Assembly (NCBI RefSeq): GCF_019239235.1
Contig: NZ_JAAZTS010000015.1
Coordinates: forward strand, 1-64,000
DNA: 64,000 nt
Origin: Caecibacteroides pullorum
GTDB lineage: Bacteria > Bacteroidota > Bacteroidia > Bacteroidales > Bacteroidaceae
Direction of reading: 5' to 3'
Below, one piece after another: positions 56,435 to 64,000 of the stretch. The stretch's first letter is position 1; every line of letters starts with the position of its first letter. The translations under genes and the position numbers were made by a program. The notes beneath the pieces are model-generated. The model made no database searches. It saw nothing but the letters and a program-made list of their open reading frames with translations, and was not told where the DNA came from.

Positions 56435-57313
56435 ATGAAAAAATACTTTCCTTCTTCCGAACTGATCATCAACGAAGACGGCTCCGTCTTCCACCTGCAT
56501 GTGAAACCCGAATGGCTGGCCGACAAAGTGATCCTCGTGGGCGACCCCGGTCGTGTGGCCCTCGTGGCATCCCACTTCGAGAGCCGCGAGTGCGAGGTAG
56601 AGAGCCGTGAGTTCCGCACCATTACAGGTACCTACCAGGGCAAGCGCATCACGGTGGTGTCAACAGGCATCGGATGCGACAACATCGACATCGTGATGAA
56701 CGAGCTCGACGCCCTGGCCAACATAGACTTCCAGACGCGCGAAGTGAAGCCCCAGCTCCGCCAGCTCCAGGTGGTGCGCATCGGCACGTGCGGCGGCCTC
56801 CAGCCCAACACACCCGTAGGCACCTTCATCTGCTCGGCCAAGTCCATCGGCTTCGACGGCCTGCTCAACTTCTACGCAGGGCGAAACGCCGTGTGCGACC
56901 TCGCCATGGAACGCGCCTTCCTGAACCACATGGGATGGACGGGCAACCTCTGCGCCCCCGCCCCCTACGTCATCGATGCCGATGCCGAACTCGTCGAGCG
57001 CATCGCCCGCCAGGACATGGTGCGTGGCGTCACCATCGCCGCAGGAGGTTTCTTCGGTCCTCAAGGACGCGAACTCCGCATCCCCCTGGCCGACCCGCGA
57101 CAGAACGAGAAGATTGAGCAATTCGAATACCAGGGCATGCACATCACCAACTTCGAGATGGAGAGCTCGGCCCTCGCCGGTCTGTCACGATTGCTGGGAC
57201 ACAAGGCCACAACCGTCTGCATGGTCATCGCCAACCGCCTCATCAAAGAGGCCAACACGGGTTACAAAAACACCATCGACACGCTCATCCAGACGGTGCT
57301 CGACCGCGTCTGA
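56435..57313 (+). CDS. Nucleoside phosphorylase (uridine phosphorylase-like)
   Basis: A 292-residue enzyme of the PNP/UDP family that phosphorolytically cleaves nucleosides. Motifs are the phosphate site VILVGDPGRVALV, STGIGCDNIDIV, RIGTCGGLQP and NFEMESSALAGL, near the nucleoside site. The last resembles uridine phosphorylase, but substrate specificity is not certain. It lies between floA and mnmE, all in one direction. Confidence 0.9.
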   Translation: MKKYFPSSELIINEDGSVFHLHVKPEWLADKVILVGDPGRVALVASHFESRECEVESREFRTITGTYQGKRITVVSTGIGCDNIDIVMNELDALANIDFQTREVKPQLRQLQVVRIGTCGGLQPNTPVGTFICSAKSIGFDGLLNFYAGRNAVCDLAMERAFLNHMGWTGNLCAPAPYVIDADAELVERIARQDMVRGVTIAAGGFFGPQGRELRIPLADPRQNEKIEQFEYQGMHITNFEMESSALAGLSRLLGHKATTVCMVIANRLIKEANTGYKNTIDTLIQTVLDRV

Positions 57314-57342
57314 GAACAGAATACATCGTCAACAAAGAGAAA

Positions 57343-58737
57343 ATGAACCAAGATACCATCTGCGCCATCGCCACCGCCCCAGGCGGAGCCATCGGCATCA
57401 TCCGCGTGTCGGGCCCCGACGCCATAGCCATCACCGACCGCCTCTTCACACCTGCCTCGGGCAAACCCCTGGCAGAACGGGCCGCCTACACCCTGACCTT
57501 CGGCCAAATCCTCTCGCCCGCAGGCGAAGTGGTGGACGAAGTACTGGTCAGCCTCTTCCGCGCGCCCCATTCGTACACGGGCGAGGACTCGGTGGAAATT
57601 TCCTGCCACGGCTCGGCCTACATCCTCCAGCAGGTGATGCAACTGCTCATCGGCCAGGGGTGCCGTGCCGCAGGGCCAGGCGAATACACCCAGCGCGCCT
57701 TCCTCAACGGCAAGATGGACTTGAGCCAGGCCGAAGCCGTGGCCGACCTCATCGCCTCGACCTCGGCCGCCACCCATCGCATGGCCATGAACCAGATGCG
57801 CGGAGGCTTTAGCCGCGAGCTGGCCCTGCTTCGCGACCAGCTCCTGCATCTTACCTCGCTCATGGAGCTGGAACTGGACTTCAGCGACCACGAAGACCTG
57901 GAGTTTGCCGACCGCTCGGAGCTCGAGGCCATCGCCGCCCGTGTGGAGCAGGTCATCGCCCGCCTGACCGACACATTCAGCGTGGGCAACGCCCTGAAGA
58001 ACGGCGTCCCCGTGGCCATCGTGGGCGAAACGAACGCGGGCAAGTCCACCCTGCTCAACGCCCTGCTGAACGAAGAACGCGCCATCGTGAGCGACATCCA
58101 CGGCACCACACGCGACGTCATCGAAGACACCTTGAGCCTGGGCGGCATCACCTTCCGCTTCATCGACACGGCCGGCATCCGCCAGACCACCGACACCATC
58201 GAGAGCCTGGGCATCGAGCGGAGCTTCCAGAAACTGGAGCAGGCGGACATCGTCCTGTGGGTCATCGACGCCACCCGCGCCCGCGAGCAATACCGCCAGC
58301 TGCGTGCCGACATCCTGCCCCGATGCGAGGGCAAGCACCTCGTGCTGGTGCTCAACAAGGCCGACCTCCTGCCCTCGACCGACGCCCCTACGCCTGCGTT
58401 CGACGACCTGCCCGACAACGCCTTCGTCATGTCCCTCTCCGCCAAGCAGAAAGACGGGCTGGCCGACCTCCAAAAGCGGCTGGTGGACTTCGCCTCCCTG
58501 CCGGACCTGTCGCAAACGGACGTGGTGGTGAGCAACGTGCGCCACTACGAAGCGCTGACCCACGCCCTCACGGCCATCCACCGCGTACAGGACGGGCTGG
58601 CTTCGGGCCTCTCGGGCGACTTCGTGAGCCAGGACCTGCGCGAGTGCCTCCACCATCTGGGCGAGATCGTAGGCGGCACCATCGAGACGGACGAGGTGCT
58701 GGGAAACATCTTCAAGCACTTTTGCATCGGCAAGTAA
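57343..58737 (+). CDS. mnmE: tRNA uridine-5-carboxymethylaminomethyl modification GTPase
   Basis: MnmE, with MnmG, modifies U34 of tRNAs reading NNA/NNG codons. The 464-residue protein has the N-terminal formyl-folate-binding domain (TICAIATAPGGAIGIIRVSG; RAPHSYTGEDSVEISCHGS), a helical domain interrupted by the GTPase (G1 VGETNAGKSTLL, HGTTRD, DTAGIR, NKADL) and the C-terminal CIGK catalytic cysteine motif. The terminator at 58783-58808 follows and the composition changes there. Confidence 0.97.
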   Translation: MNQDTICAIATAPGGAIGIIRVSGPDAIAITDRLFTPASGKPLAERAAYTLTFGQILSPAGEVVDEVLVSLFRAPHSYTGEDSVEISCHGSAYILQQVMQLLIGQGCRAAGPGEYTQRAFLNGKMDLSQAEAVADLIASTSAATHRMAMNQMRGGFSRELALLRDQLLHLTSLMELELDFSDHEDLEFADRSELEAIAARVEQVIARLTDTFSVGNALKNGVPVAIVGETNAGKSTLLNALLNEERAIVSDIHGTTRDVIEDTLSLGGITFRFIDTAGIRQTTDTIESLGIERSFQKLEQADIVLWVIDATRAREQYRQLRADILPRCEGKHLVLVLNKADLLPSTDAPTPAFDDLPDNAFVMSLSAKQKDGLADLQKRLVDFASLPDLSQTDVVVSNVRHYEALTHALTAIHRVQDGLASGLSGDFVSQDLRECLHHLGEIVGGTIETDEVLGNIFKHFCIGK

Positions 58738-58782
58738 TTATCTGATTATCAATGAGTTAAATTGATTACAATCGATTGATAT

Positions 58783-58808
58783 GGCGCTCTTTACGGGGCG
58801 CCTTTTTT
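58783..58808 (+). terminator. Terminator of mnmE
   Basis: GGCGC pairs with GCGCC around a 10-nt loop and is followed by six T residues, 46 bp after the mnmE stop. Confidence 0.85.
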
Positions 58809-58841
58809 GTTGCTCTACTATCAATATTAGTCATTTATAAG

Positions 58842-58970
58842 CTTTGTACATCATCTTTTTGTACCGTTTTTGTACCACGAAGCAAAATTCCGGCATTTTA
58901 CGCTGGACAGATTGTGGAGTGAGTTTACGCCATTTTACAGAATTTTACGGGATTATACAGATTTTTGGGT
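58842..58970. other. Repeat-rich left edge of the putative element (candidate att/arm region)
   Basis: CTTTGTAC, then TTTTTGTACC twice in tandem (58856-58865 and 58867-58876, 11-bp step), are followed by several TTTTAC(G/A) repeats up to the first element gene. This resembles integrase arm-type sites. No core site or opposite end can be identified in the window. Confidence 0.4.
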
Positions 58971-58988
58971 GAAATAAAGCGAAATAAA

Positions 58989-59894
58989 ATGAAAAGTAGA
59001 ATTGAAATTAAAAGAATTTGTGCCTGGTGCGGTAAAGAATTTATTGCCTACAAAACGACGACAAATTGTTGTTCCCATAAGTGTGGAAACGCATTATATA
59101 AGAAACGTAAGCGTGATGCAGCAATAATTGCCAATAATAATTTAACTGAAAAAATTGTTACAGAAAAACCTATTGAGAAGATTAAAGACAAACCTTTTCT
59201 GACTATTACAGAAACTGCAATTTATCTTGGAGTAACAAGACCAACAATATATGGTTACCTTAAACGAGGCGATCTAAAAGCAACACGTATAGGAACTAAA
59301 TTTCTTTTAAGCAAAGATGACATAAACAATATGTTTAATCATCCTGCAGATTTTAAGTTGCCACCTAAGGAAAAACAAGCAATCACAGAATTTTATACTA
59401 CAGCTGAAATTATAGAAAAATTCAATGTTAGCGAATCATGGATATTTGTGATGGCTAAGAAAAATAAAATTCCCAAAACGTTCAATCGTGGTAAGACTTA
59501 CTGGAGTAAAAAGCATGTTGATGCTTATTTTTCCTCGAAGGCTCCAGATGCAGACATTACAGAATGGTATAGTGTGCAAGAAGTACAGGACAAATTTCAA
59601 ATGAGTCTTAATGCTATATACTCTTTTGTTTATAAAAATGTCATTCCGAAAAAGAAGGTTGGTATTACTGTATACTATTCAAAAAAGCACTTCGATATAG
59701 CAAAGGGAATACGTCAAGCTGAAGAACCCAAATACTATACAGTTCGAGAGGCTATGGAAAAATTCAAAATAACAAGAGACCAGCTATACCATTATACCAA
59801 GTATCATCAAATTCCCAAGATTAAAAAGGGAAAATATACTCTTATATCCAAACCTGAGCTCGATAATTTGTTCGAAGATCCTATCATTGAATAA
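58989..59894 (+). CDS. Zinc-finger protein with four HTH_17-type repeats
   Basis: A 301-residue, lysine-rich DNA-binding protein. A small Cys4-type finger lies at C11, C14, C27/C28 and C32. Four excisionase-type winged HTH repeats follow at about 70-116, 134-181, 193-238 and 249-296, each of the form Y-T-x-x-E-x-x-x-x-F/L-x-V/I followed by a lysine-rich wing. Excisionases normally have one such domain. It lies 99 bp upstream of the integrase and may act as directionality factor or regulator. ATG at 58989 is the first in frame. Confidence 0.75.
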   Translation: MKSRIEIKRICAWCGKEFIAYKTTTNCCSHKCGNALYKKRKRDAAIIANNNLTEKIVTEKPIEKIKDKPFLTITETAIYLGVTRPTIYGYLKRGDLKATRIGTKFLLSKDDINNMFNHPADFKLPPKEKQAITEFYTTAEIIEKFNVSESWIFVMAKKNKIPKTFNRGKTYWSKKHVDAYFSSKAPDADITEWYSVQEVQDKFQMSLNAIYSFVYKNVIPKKKVGITVYYSKKHFDIAKGIRQAEEPKYYTVREAMEKFKITRDQLYHYTKYHQIPKIKKGKYTLISKPELDNLFEDPIIE

Positions 59895-59993
59895 TCCCGG
59901 TATAAGTTATTTTCTGGTGTGGGTATTCACCAAGAAAACACCAGTTTAATTTGTACCGATAATAATAATTTATCAACCAAAAACATTAATCTT

Positions 59994-61100
59994 ATGGCAC
60001 TTACATGTACTAACGTAACATTGAGACAAAGAGTTATCAGTAACGGCAGAATTTCTCTCTATCTGGACTATTATCCGGCTATTCGCAATCCGTACACAAT
60101 GAAAATGAGTCGCAGGGAATATCTTGGCATTTATATCTATGCCCGTCCTAAAAATGAGATTGAACGTGATTTCAACAATGAAATGCTGAGTAAGGCTGAA
60201 GCCATTCGTTGTATCAGAGTACAGGCAATCGTTAATGAGGAATTTGGATTTCTTGACAAGCACAAAATGAAAGCTGACTTCCTTGCCTATTTTCGTGAAA
60301 AAGCAAAACTGAAGTATCACAAATGGGACTGCGTTTACCAGCATTTTGAAAAGTTTGTAAACGGCTATTGCACTTTTGGCGATGTAACGGTGGAGCTTTG
60401 CCAGAAGTTTAGGCAGTATCTACTGAACTGTAAACAGATTCGTCATCCTAATATCAGTGTTTCGAGGAATTCGGCAGCTGGCTATTTTTCAACTTTCCGT
60501 GCATTACTGAAAATAGCTTATCAAGAGAAGATGCTACGTGAAAATCTGAATGACTTCATAGACAAGATTGAATGGAAAGAAGTCAAAAAGCAGTATCTCA
60601 CATTAGCAGAAGTTAAGAAACTGGCGGCTACACCATGTAAGATTCCTGTATTGAAACAAGCTTCATTATTCTCCTGTATGACCGGTCTTCGTATCAGCGA
60701 TATTTTACAGCTTACATGGGATAATATTGAAGTCGGTCCTGACAATGGCTATTACATCAGAATTTGTACAGAAAAGACAGAGACGGAAGCCACTCTCCCC
60801 ATCAGTAACGAAGCATTGGAACTATGTGGTATTCCTGGTTCAGGCCGAGTATTTAAAGGACTGACCAGAGCTATGACGAATCAACCTCTCAAGCAATGGA
60901 TTTCGGAAGCCGGAATCAAAAAACACATAACCTTCCACTGCTTCCGTCATTCGTACGCCGTCATACAAATCTCTTTAGGCACAGACATTTACACAGTATC
61001 AAAAATGCTTACTCACAAAAATGTTTCGACCACACAGATTTATGCTGATTTGGTCAATTCGAAAAAACGAGAGACAGCGAATAAGATTTCGTTGAAATAA
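59994..61100 (+). CDS. Tyrosine recombinase (integrase)
   Basis: A site-specific recombinase of 368 residues. It has an N-terminal arm-binding region, a SAM-like core-binding domain (about 100-200) and a catalytic domain with R233 in TGLRISDI, H315 and R318 in HCFRHSYA, H341 in LTHKN and the nucleophile Y350 in TQIYAD. All expected residues are present, so it should be active. The family is common in Bacteroidetes conjugative and mobilisable elements. MALTCTN at 59994 is taken as start. Confidence 0.93.
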   Translation: MALTCTNVTLRQRVISNGRISLYLDYYPAIRNPYTMKMSRREYLGIYIYARPKNEIERDFNNEMLSKAEAIRCIRVQAIVNEEFGFLDKHKMKADFLAYFREKAKLKYHKWDCVYQHFEKFVNGYCTFGDVTVELCQKFRQYLLNCKQIRHPNISVSRNSAAGYFSTFRALLKIAYQEKMLRENLNDFIDKIEWKEVKKQYLTLAEVKKLAATPCKIPVLKQASLFSCMTGLRISDILQLTWDNIEVGPDNGYYIRICTEKTETEATLPISNEALELCGIPGSGRVFKGLTRAMTNQPLKQWISEAGIKKHITFHCFRHSYAVIQISLGTDIYTVSKMLTHKNVSTTQIYADLVNSKKRETANKISLK

Positions 61101-61167
61101 TATAACTCTTATCTTATCTATAACAGGTTATATCTGATAAATCTATCGGATATGACCTATTTTTATG

Positions 61168-61198
61168 TTTGCTTTATCTGACAGAATCGCTATCTTTG
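61168..61198 (+). promoter_or_regulatory. Promoter of the glutaredoxin-like gene
   Basis: TTTG (61168-61171) and TATCTTTG (61191-61198) with a 19-bp spacer match the Bacteroidetes consensus, 35 bp before the ATG at 61234. Confidence 0.7.
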
Positions 61199-61233
61199 AA
61201 GAAAATTGAGTCTTTAAATGAATAACTACAGCT

Positions 61234-61533
61234 ATGATAAAAATATATGGAATGGAAACTTGTCCGGATTGTACGTATGTAGAAGAGCAAGTAAAAGGTA
61301 ATAACCAATATGAGGTCATCGATATTGGTCAACACGTAAGAGATTTGAAAGCATTCTTGAGATTACGGGATCATCATCCGGCCTTTGATGAAGCCAAAAG
61401 TGTTGGAGCCGTTGGAATTCCTTGCTTTGTATTGGAAGACGGTACGGTTACTTTGAATCCAGAAGATGCCGGATTACGTTCACGTCCTATTAATGAAGGA
61501 GCAACATGTAATATTGACGGAAGCGGTTGTTGA
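61234..61533 (+). CDS. Glutaredoxin-like protein
   Basis: A 99-residue thioredoxin-fold protein with the dithiol motif CPDC (C10, C13) and a GIPCFVLEDG segment corresponding to the cis-proline region. A C-terminal CNIDGSGC adds two cysteines. It probably reduces disulfides or glutathionyl-like mixed disulfides. The hydrolase gene begins two bases after its stop, so both are co-expressed. Confidence 0.82.
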   Translation: MIKIYGMETCPDCTYVEEQVKGNNQYEVIDIGQHVRDLKAFLRLRDHHPAFDEAKSVGAVGIPCFVLEDGTVTLNPEDAGLRSRPINEGATCNIDGSGC

Positions 61534-61535
61534 TT

Positions 61536-62126
61536 ATGGCACAAAAAATTCTTTTCCTTCATGGTTTCTTTGTATCAGGTACATGTATCCCAGCTCTTGC
61601 CTTGAAAGAATATTTCAGCGGTAAGGCAACAATCTTGAGTCCAGACTTACCCCTGCATCCACAGAAAGCTATCGACTTTATCCAAAGATTGTGCAACCAA
61701 GAACAACCTGATATATTGGTAGGAAACAGTAATGGCTCGTTTTTGGCACAGATAGTAGCATCTAAAAACAATATCCCTGCTTTACTCGGAAATCCCCATT
61801 TCGAAATGACAAGCTTCCTGATGGAACGTATTGGTTCGCATGAATACAAATCTCCACGAGCTAACGGAAACCAGCAGCTTGTCATTAACCAAACATTGAT
61901 TGATGAATTCGCAGAACTTCAACAGCATCAATGGGACAATTGTCAGGTAGCTAACCAAGAAAATATATGGGGGATATTTGGTGAGAATGACCATCTGGCA
62001 CACTTTGAGCCTTTATTTTTAATGCATTATAAATATTCATACCACTTTCTTGGCGGTCATACTCCAACAGCTGAAGAAGTACAAAAATATTATGCGCCAT
62101 TAGCGGAACGATTATTGGAATTATAG
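61536..62126 (+). CDS. YqiA/YcfP-like alpha/beta hydrolase
   Basis: A 196-residue esterase-like protein. It begins ILFLHGFFVSG, keeps the nucleophile elbow GNSNGS (S65), an acid in GIFGENDHLAHF and the final histidine in FLGGHTPT, so the triad seems complete. Short hydrolases of this group include E. coli YqiA. The natural substrate is unknown. It follows the glutaredoxin-like gene. Confidence 0.8.
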   Translation: MAQKILFLHGFFVSGTCIPALALKEYFSGKATILSPDLPLHPQKAIDFIQRLCNQEQPDILVGNSNGSFLAQIVASKNNIPALLGNPHFEMTSFLMERIGSHEYKSPRANGNQQLVINQTLIDEFAELQQHQWDNCQVANQENIWGIFGENDHLAHFEPLFLMHYKYSYHFLGGHTPTAEEVQKYYAPLAERLLEL

Positions 62127-62129
62127 CGT

Positions 62130-62183
62130 AACCTATCATATAATATAGAAAGAATACCACTTTTATTTATTATATGATAAGTT
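62130..62183. terminator. AT-rich hairpin after the hydrolase gene
   Basis: Arms at 62130-62145 and 62168-62183 (TATCATATAATA core) pair over 16 bp with one mismatch, starting four bases after the hydrolase stop. It is probably a terminator, though low in GC. Confidence 0.55.
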
Positions 62184-62348
62184 ATAAATTCATGTCTTAT
62201 ATTCAATCCCATAAATTAATCCGCCCCTATTCCATCTGAACACGTCTTACTTTCCAATAATAATCAAACTATTTATGACAATTAGTGACGTTTGATGAAG
62301 TCTGATGTCACTCTTGTCATTTTCTGATAATACATAATCAATAAACAT

Positions 62349-62356
62349 TACCTTTG
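62349..62356 (+). promoter_or_regulatory. -7 box for the unknown membrane protein gene
   Basis: TACCTTTG fits TAnnTTTG and lies 26 bp before the ATG at 62383. The 250 bp upstream hold no gene. Confidence 0.5.
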
Positions 62357-62382
62357 CTCACGAACAGTTAAACATACGGCTT

Positions 62383-63066
62383 ATGTATTTGAAGAAATTT
62401 GAATATTTTATTTTAGATTCTAGTGTAGCTGGAACATTACTTCTTATGGCACTTGCTATACGCATTGAAGCAATCAATGCAGGCTTTGATCAGTTCAGCT
62501 CAAATATTATTTTTATATCGGTCTTTATAATATCTACAGGATTATATATATCAATGCAAATTGCATTATATGAGATAATTATATATTTATGTCATCATAG
62601 CAAATCTTTGTCTATCCATGAACATCTTAATGATTCTGTGATTGCATCAGAACAAGCATTTATGGAATATGAAAAACTCCGTTCGAATACTATTATAGAA
62701 CAGAAACGTACGAACTATAAAAAGCTAGAGTTAGTACATATATACATCCATCAAACGATGGCTGCTTATACAAGCCAAGAAAATCTTCAGCGCCTCTGTG
62801 CTTATATTTCAGATTTCTTTCAGGATAAAACTGCTATAGATATTATTCCTATAAAAGTAGATTCAAAATTGAAAGCTATAGATGTTATGCATTTGGGTTG
62901 GAACATAGGTAAAGCATTAGGTAAACGACGTTCATATACAGCAGAATTTATTAAAAAAGTATTTGCTGATACCATGAAAGAAAATGAAATCAACACGATA
63001 ATCAAAAAGATGTCTCACTCAGAAACAGAATGCCTGATTAAATTAAATCCAGATATAATTCAATAA
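62383..63066 (+). CDS. Unknown protein with two N-terminal membrane helices
   Basis: A 227-residue protein. Two hydrophobic segments lie at about residues 10-25 and 45-70, followed by a charged, helical cytoplasmic part rich in Lys, Glu and Tyr. No catalytic motif or family was recognised. Its AT-rich codon use matches the integrase block, so it is probably element cargo. Confidence 0.7.
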   Translation: MYLKKFEYFILDSSVAGTLLLMALAIRIEAINAGFDQFSSNIIFISVFIISTGLYISMQIALYEIIIYLCHHSKSLSIHEHLNDSVIASEQAFMEYEKLRSNTIIEQKRTNYKKLELVHIYIHQTMAAYTSQENLQRLCAYISDFFQDKTAIDIIPIKVDSKLKAIDVMHLGWNIGKALGKRRSYTAEFIKKVFADTMKENEINTIIKKMSHSETECLIKLNPDIIQ

Positions 63067-63132
63067 ATCAGACTTTATATTCATAAATATTGCATCAACA
63101 AATATTAATCCTCAAAAGCAAAAACAGATTGT

Positions 63133-63501
63133 ATGACAAAAGAACCTATCACATTCGACAAGCTTCCGCAGGCTGTAAGCTATTTAACAGAACAAGTAGA
63201 GAAAATTTATCAATTGGTTGAAACCCTACAACCACAGAGACTTGATCATCAGCATCAACTAATTGACATAGATAAGGCTAGCATACTTATCCAAAAATCA
63301 AAACCGACAATATATAGACTTGCTCGTACAGGTCTCATCCCAGCCTATAAACGTGGTAAAAAATTATATTTCTATGAAGACGAGCTCCTTAAATGGATAG
63401 AGGCTGGCAAAAAACAAAGCCAACCTCTATCCTATCAGGAACAATCCGCACAAATACTTAAGGGGATGAAACGCAAACCTAGAAATGGGGTTAATATATG
63501 A
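63133..63501 (+). CDS. Excisionase-like helix-turn-helix protein
   Basis: A 122-residue protein with a short coiled-coil-like N terminus (YLTEQVEKIYQLVETLQ) and an HTH_17 domain (DIDKASILIQKSKPTIYRLA with GLIPAYKRGKKLYFYEDEL). Such proteins accompany Bacteroidetes integrative elements and control excision or transfer gene expression. It points the same way as the integrase. Confidence 0.85.
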   Translation: MTKEPITFDKLPQAVSYLTEQVEKIYQLVETLQPQRLDHQHQLIDIDKASILIQKSKPTIYRLARTGLIPAYKRGKKLYFYEDELLKWIEAGKKQSQPLSYQEQSAQILKGMKRKPRNGVNI

Positions 63502-63514
63502 TGTGAGCCTTTAT

Positions 63515-64000
63515 CTAATAATATAGTTTGAGACAATTCTTTTTCTTTTCGTCATCATATCCTTGTTCAATAATGGCTGACGGATTTAAAATCTTAATTT
63601 CAAAATCTGTTCCTATTTTTAAAACATTTGCTTTTGTAATTTTTTTTCGTTTTGTAGCACTTTGAATACATCTGAATGTCTCGGGCATTTTACCAATCCT
63701 GTCTTCATATTCTTTCTGATATGATAATAATATGGATGTAATTTCATCATCAATCATTAATGATGAAATTAGTTTATTCGTATTAATTTCAATACCATTT
63801 TGTAACATCTGTGTGATTCTTCGGGAAGCTTTTGCCATTTCCATAGATTTTTCAGGATTTTCTTTGTTTATCCTTTGCACAACAGACGAACAAAAGTTCA
63901 CGATATTCTCAGTATATTGAAAATCAGTAATTATATCTTTGACATATAGAAAATTGTTTGACCAATATCTACCGTCTTGCCGTACGGTTGATGTTTCTAC
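63515..64000 (-). CDS. Unknown protein, N-terminal part beyond the window
   Basis: The minus-strand frame stays open to the right edge: upstream of the GTG at 63901 it continues for another 33 codons (including RQDGRYWSNNFLYVKDII) with no stop. At least 161 residues are therefore present and the start lies outside. The visible part is helical and charged, with EMAKASRRITQML and a C-terminal beta-rich end. No family was recognised. It converges on the excisionase-like gene with a 13-bp gap. Confidence 0.6.
   Translation of the reverse strand, partial: VETSTVRQDGRYWSNNFLYVKDIITDFQYTENIVNFCSSVVQRINKENPEKSMEMAKASRRITQMLQNGIEINTNKLISSLMIDDEITSILLSYQKEYEDRIGKMPETFRCIQSATKRKKITKANVLKIGTDFEIKILNPSAIIEQGYDDEKKKNCLKLYY

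Noticed and set aside
58842..61100. An insertion sequence
   Set aside because: The recombinase is a tyrosine integrase with accessory HTH proteins. No transposase or short terminal inverted repeats were found.

Overview
The window looks like a chromosome segment from the order Bacteroidales, most likely Bacteroidaceae (Bacteroides, Phocaeicola, Mediterranea or a close relative). The evidence is a SusB-type GH97 enzyme, DUF4199/DUF6452/DUF6048-like proteins, a FloA/NfeD pair, TAnnTTTG-type promoters in front of many genes, and weak or absent Shine-Dalgarno sequences. Base composition is a mosaic: moderate GC at 0-13 kb, GC-rich housekeeping blocks at 13.7-20.5, 25.8-35.8 and 48-58.7 kb, and two clearly AT-rich blocks at 21.1-25.8 kb (restriction-modification) and 58.8-64 kb (mobile element).

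0-13.6 kb is carbohydrate metabolism: a GH97 alpha-glucosidase (minus strand), nagA and a NagB-like/PIG-L fusion whose deaminase catalytic residues are mostly replaced, an AraC regulator, then a divergent MFS sugar porter - GH2 - GH35 run closed by a strong terminator. No SusC/SusD pair is present. 13.7-16.1 kb holds a small unknown gene, a TusA-like gene lacking the catalytic Cys and a YgiQ-type radical SAM gene. On the opposite strand follow a GH28 pectinase remnant, a GH95 enzyme and a DUF1963/YwqG-like gene.

20-25.8 kb is a DNA-modification island: an intergenic region rich in inverted and 21-bp repeats, then vsr, a Dcm-type cytosine methyltransferase, an EcoRII-type restriction enzyme and a CoiA-like protein with a possible nuclease core. 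The R-M set most probably acts on CCWGG.

25.8-58.7 kb is mostly core genome: a DUF1847 protein, a MATE exporter, a lysine exporter split into two overlapping genes behind a possible short leader ORF, an EamA transporter with a 76-bp promoter-region duplication, mfd, a polyprenol-linked glycosyltransferase, pyrC, a complete RND efflux operon with divergent AraC regulator, ald, a DUF308 membrane protein, a B12-binding radical SAM protein, MGMT, a probable SRP RNA plus tRNA-Thr unit, DUF4199, a second membrane glycosyltransferase, two envelope proteins, mntP, apbE, a DUF486 protein, ttcA, a TPR/PD40 protein, nfeD, floA, a nucleoside phosphorylase and mnmE.

After the mnmE terminator the sequence becomes AT-rich and carries a zinc-finger/four-HTH protein, a tyrosine integrase, a glutaredoxin-like and a YqiA-like hydrolase gene, an unknown membrane protein, an excisionase-like HTH protein and a gene running off the right edge. 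This is probably one end of an integrated element. No CRISPR array, rRNA gene or recognisable insertion sequence was seen.
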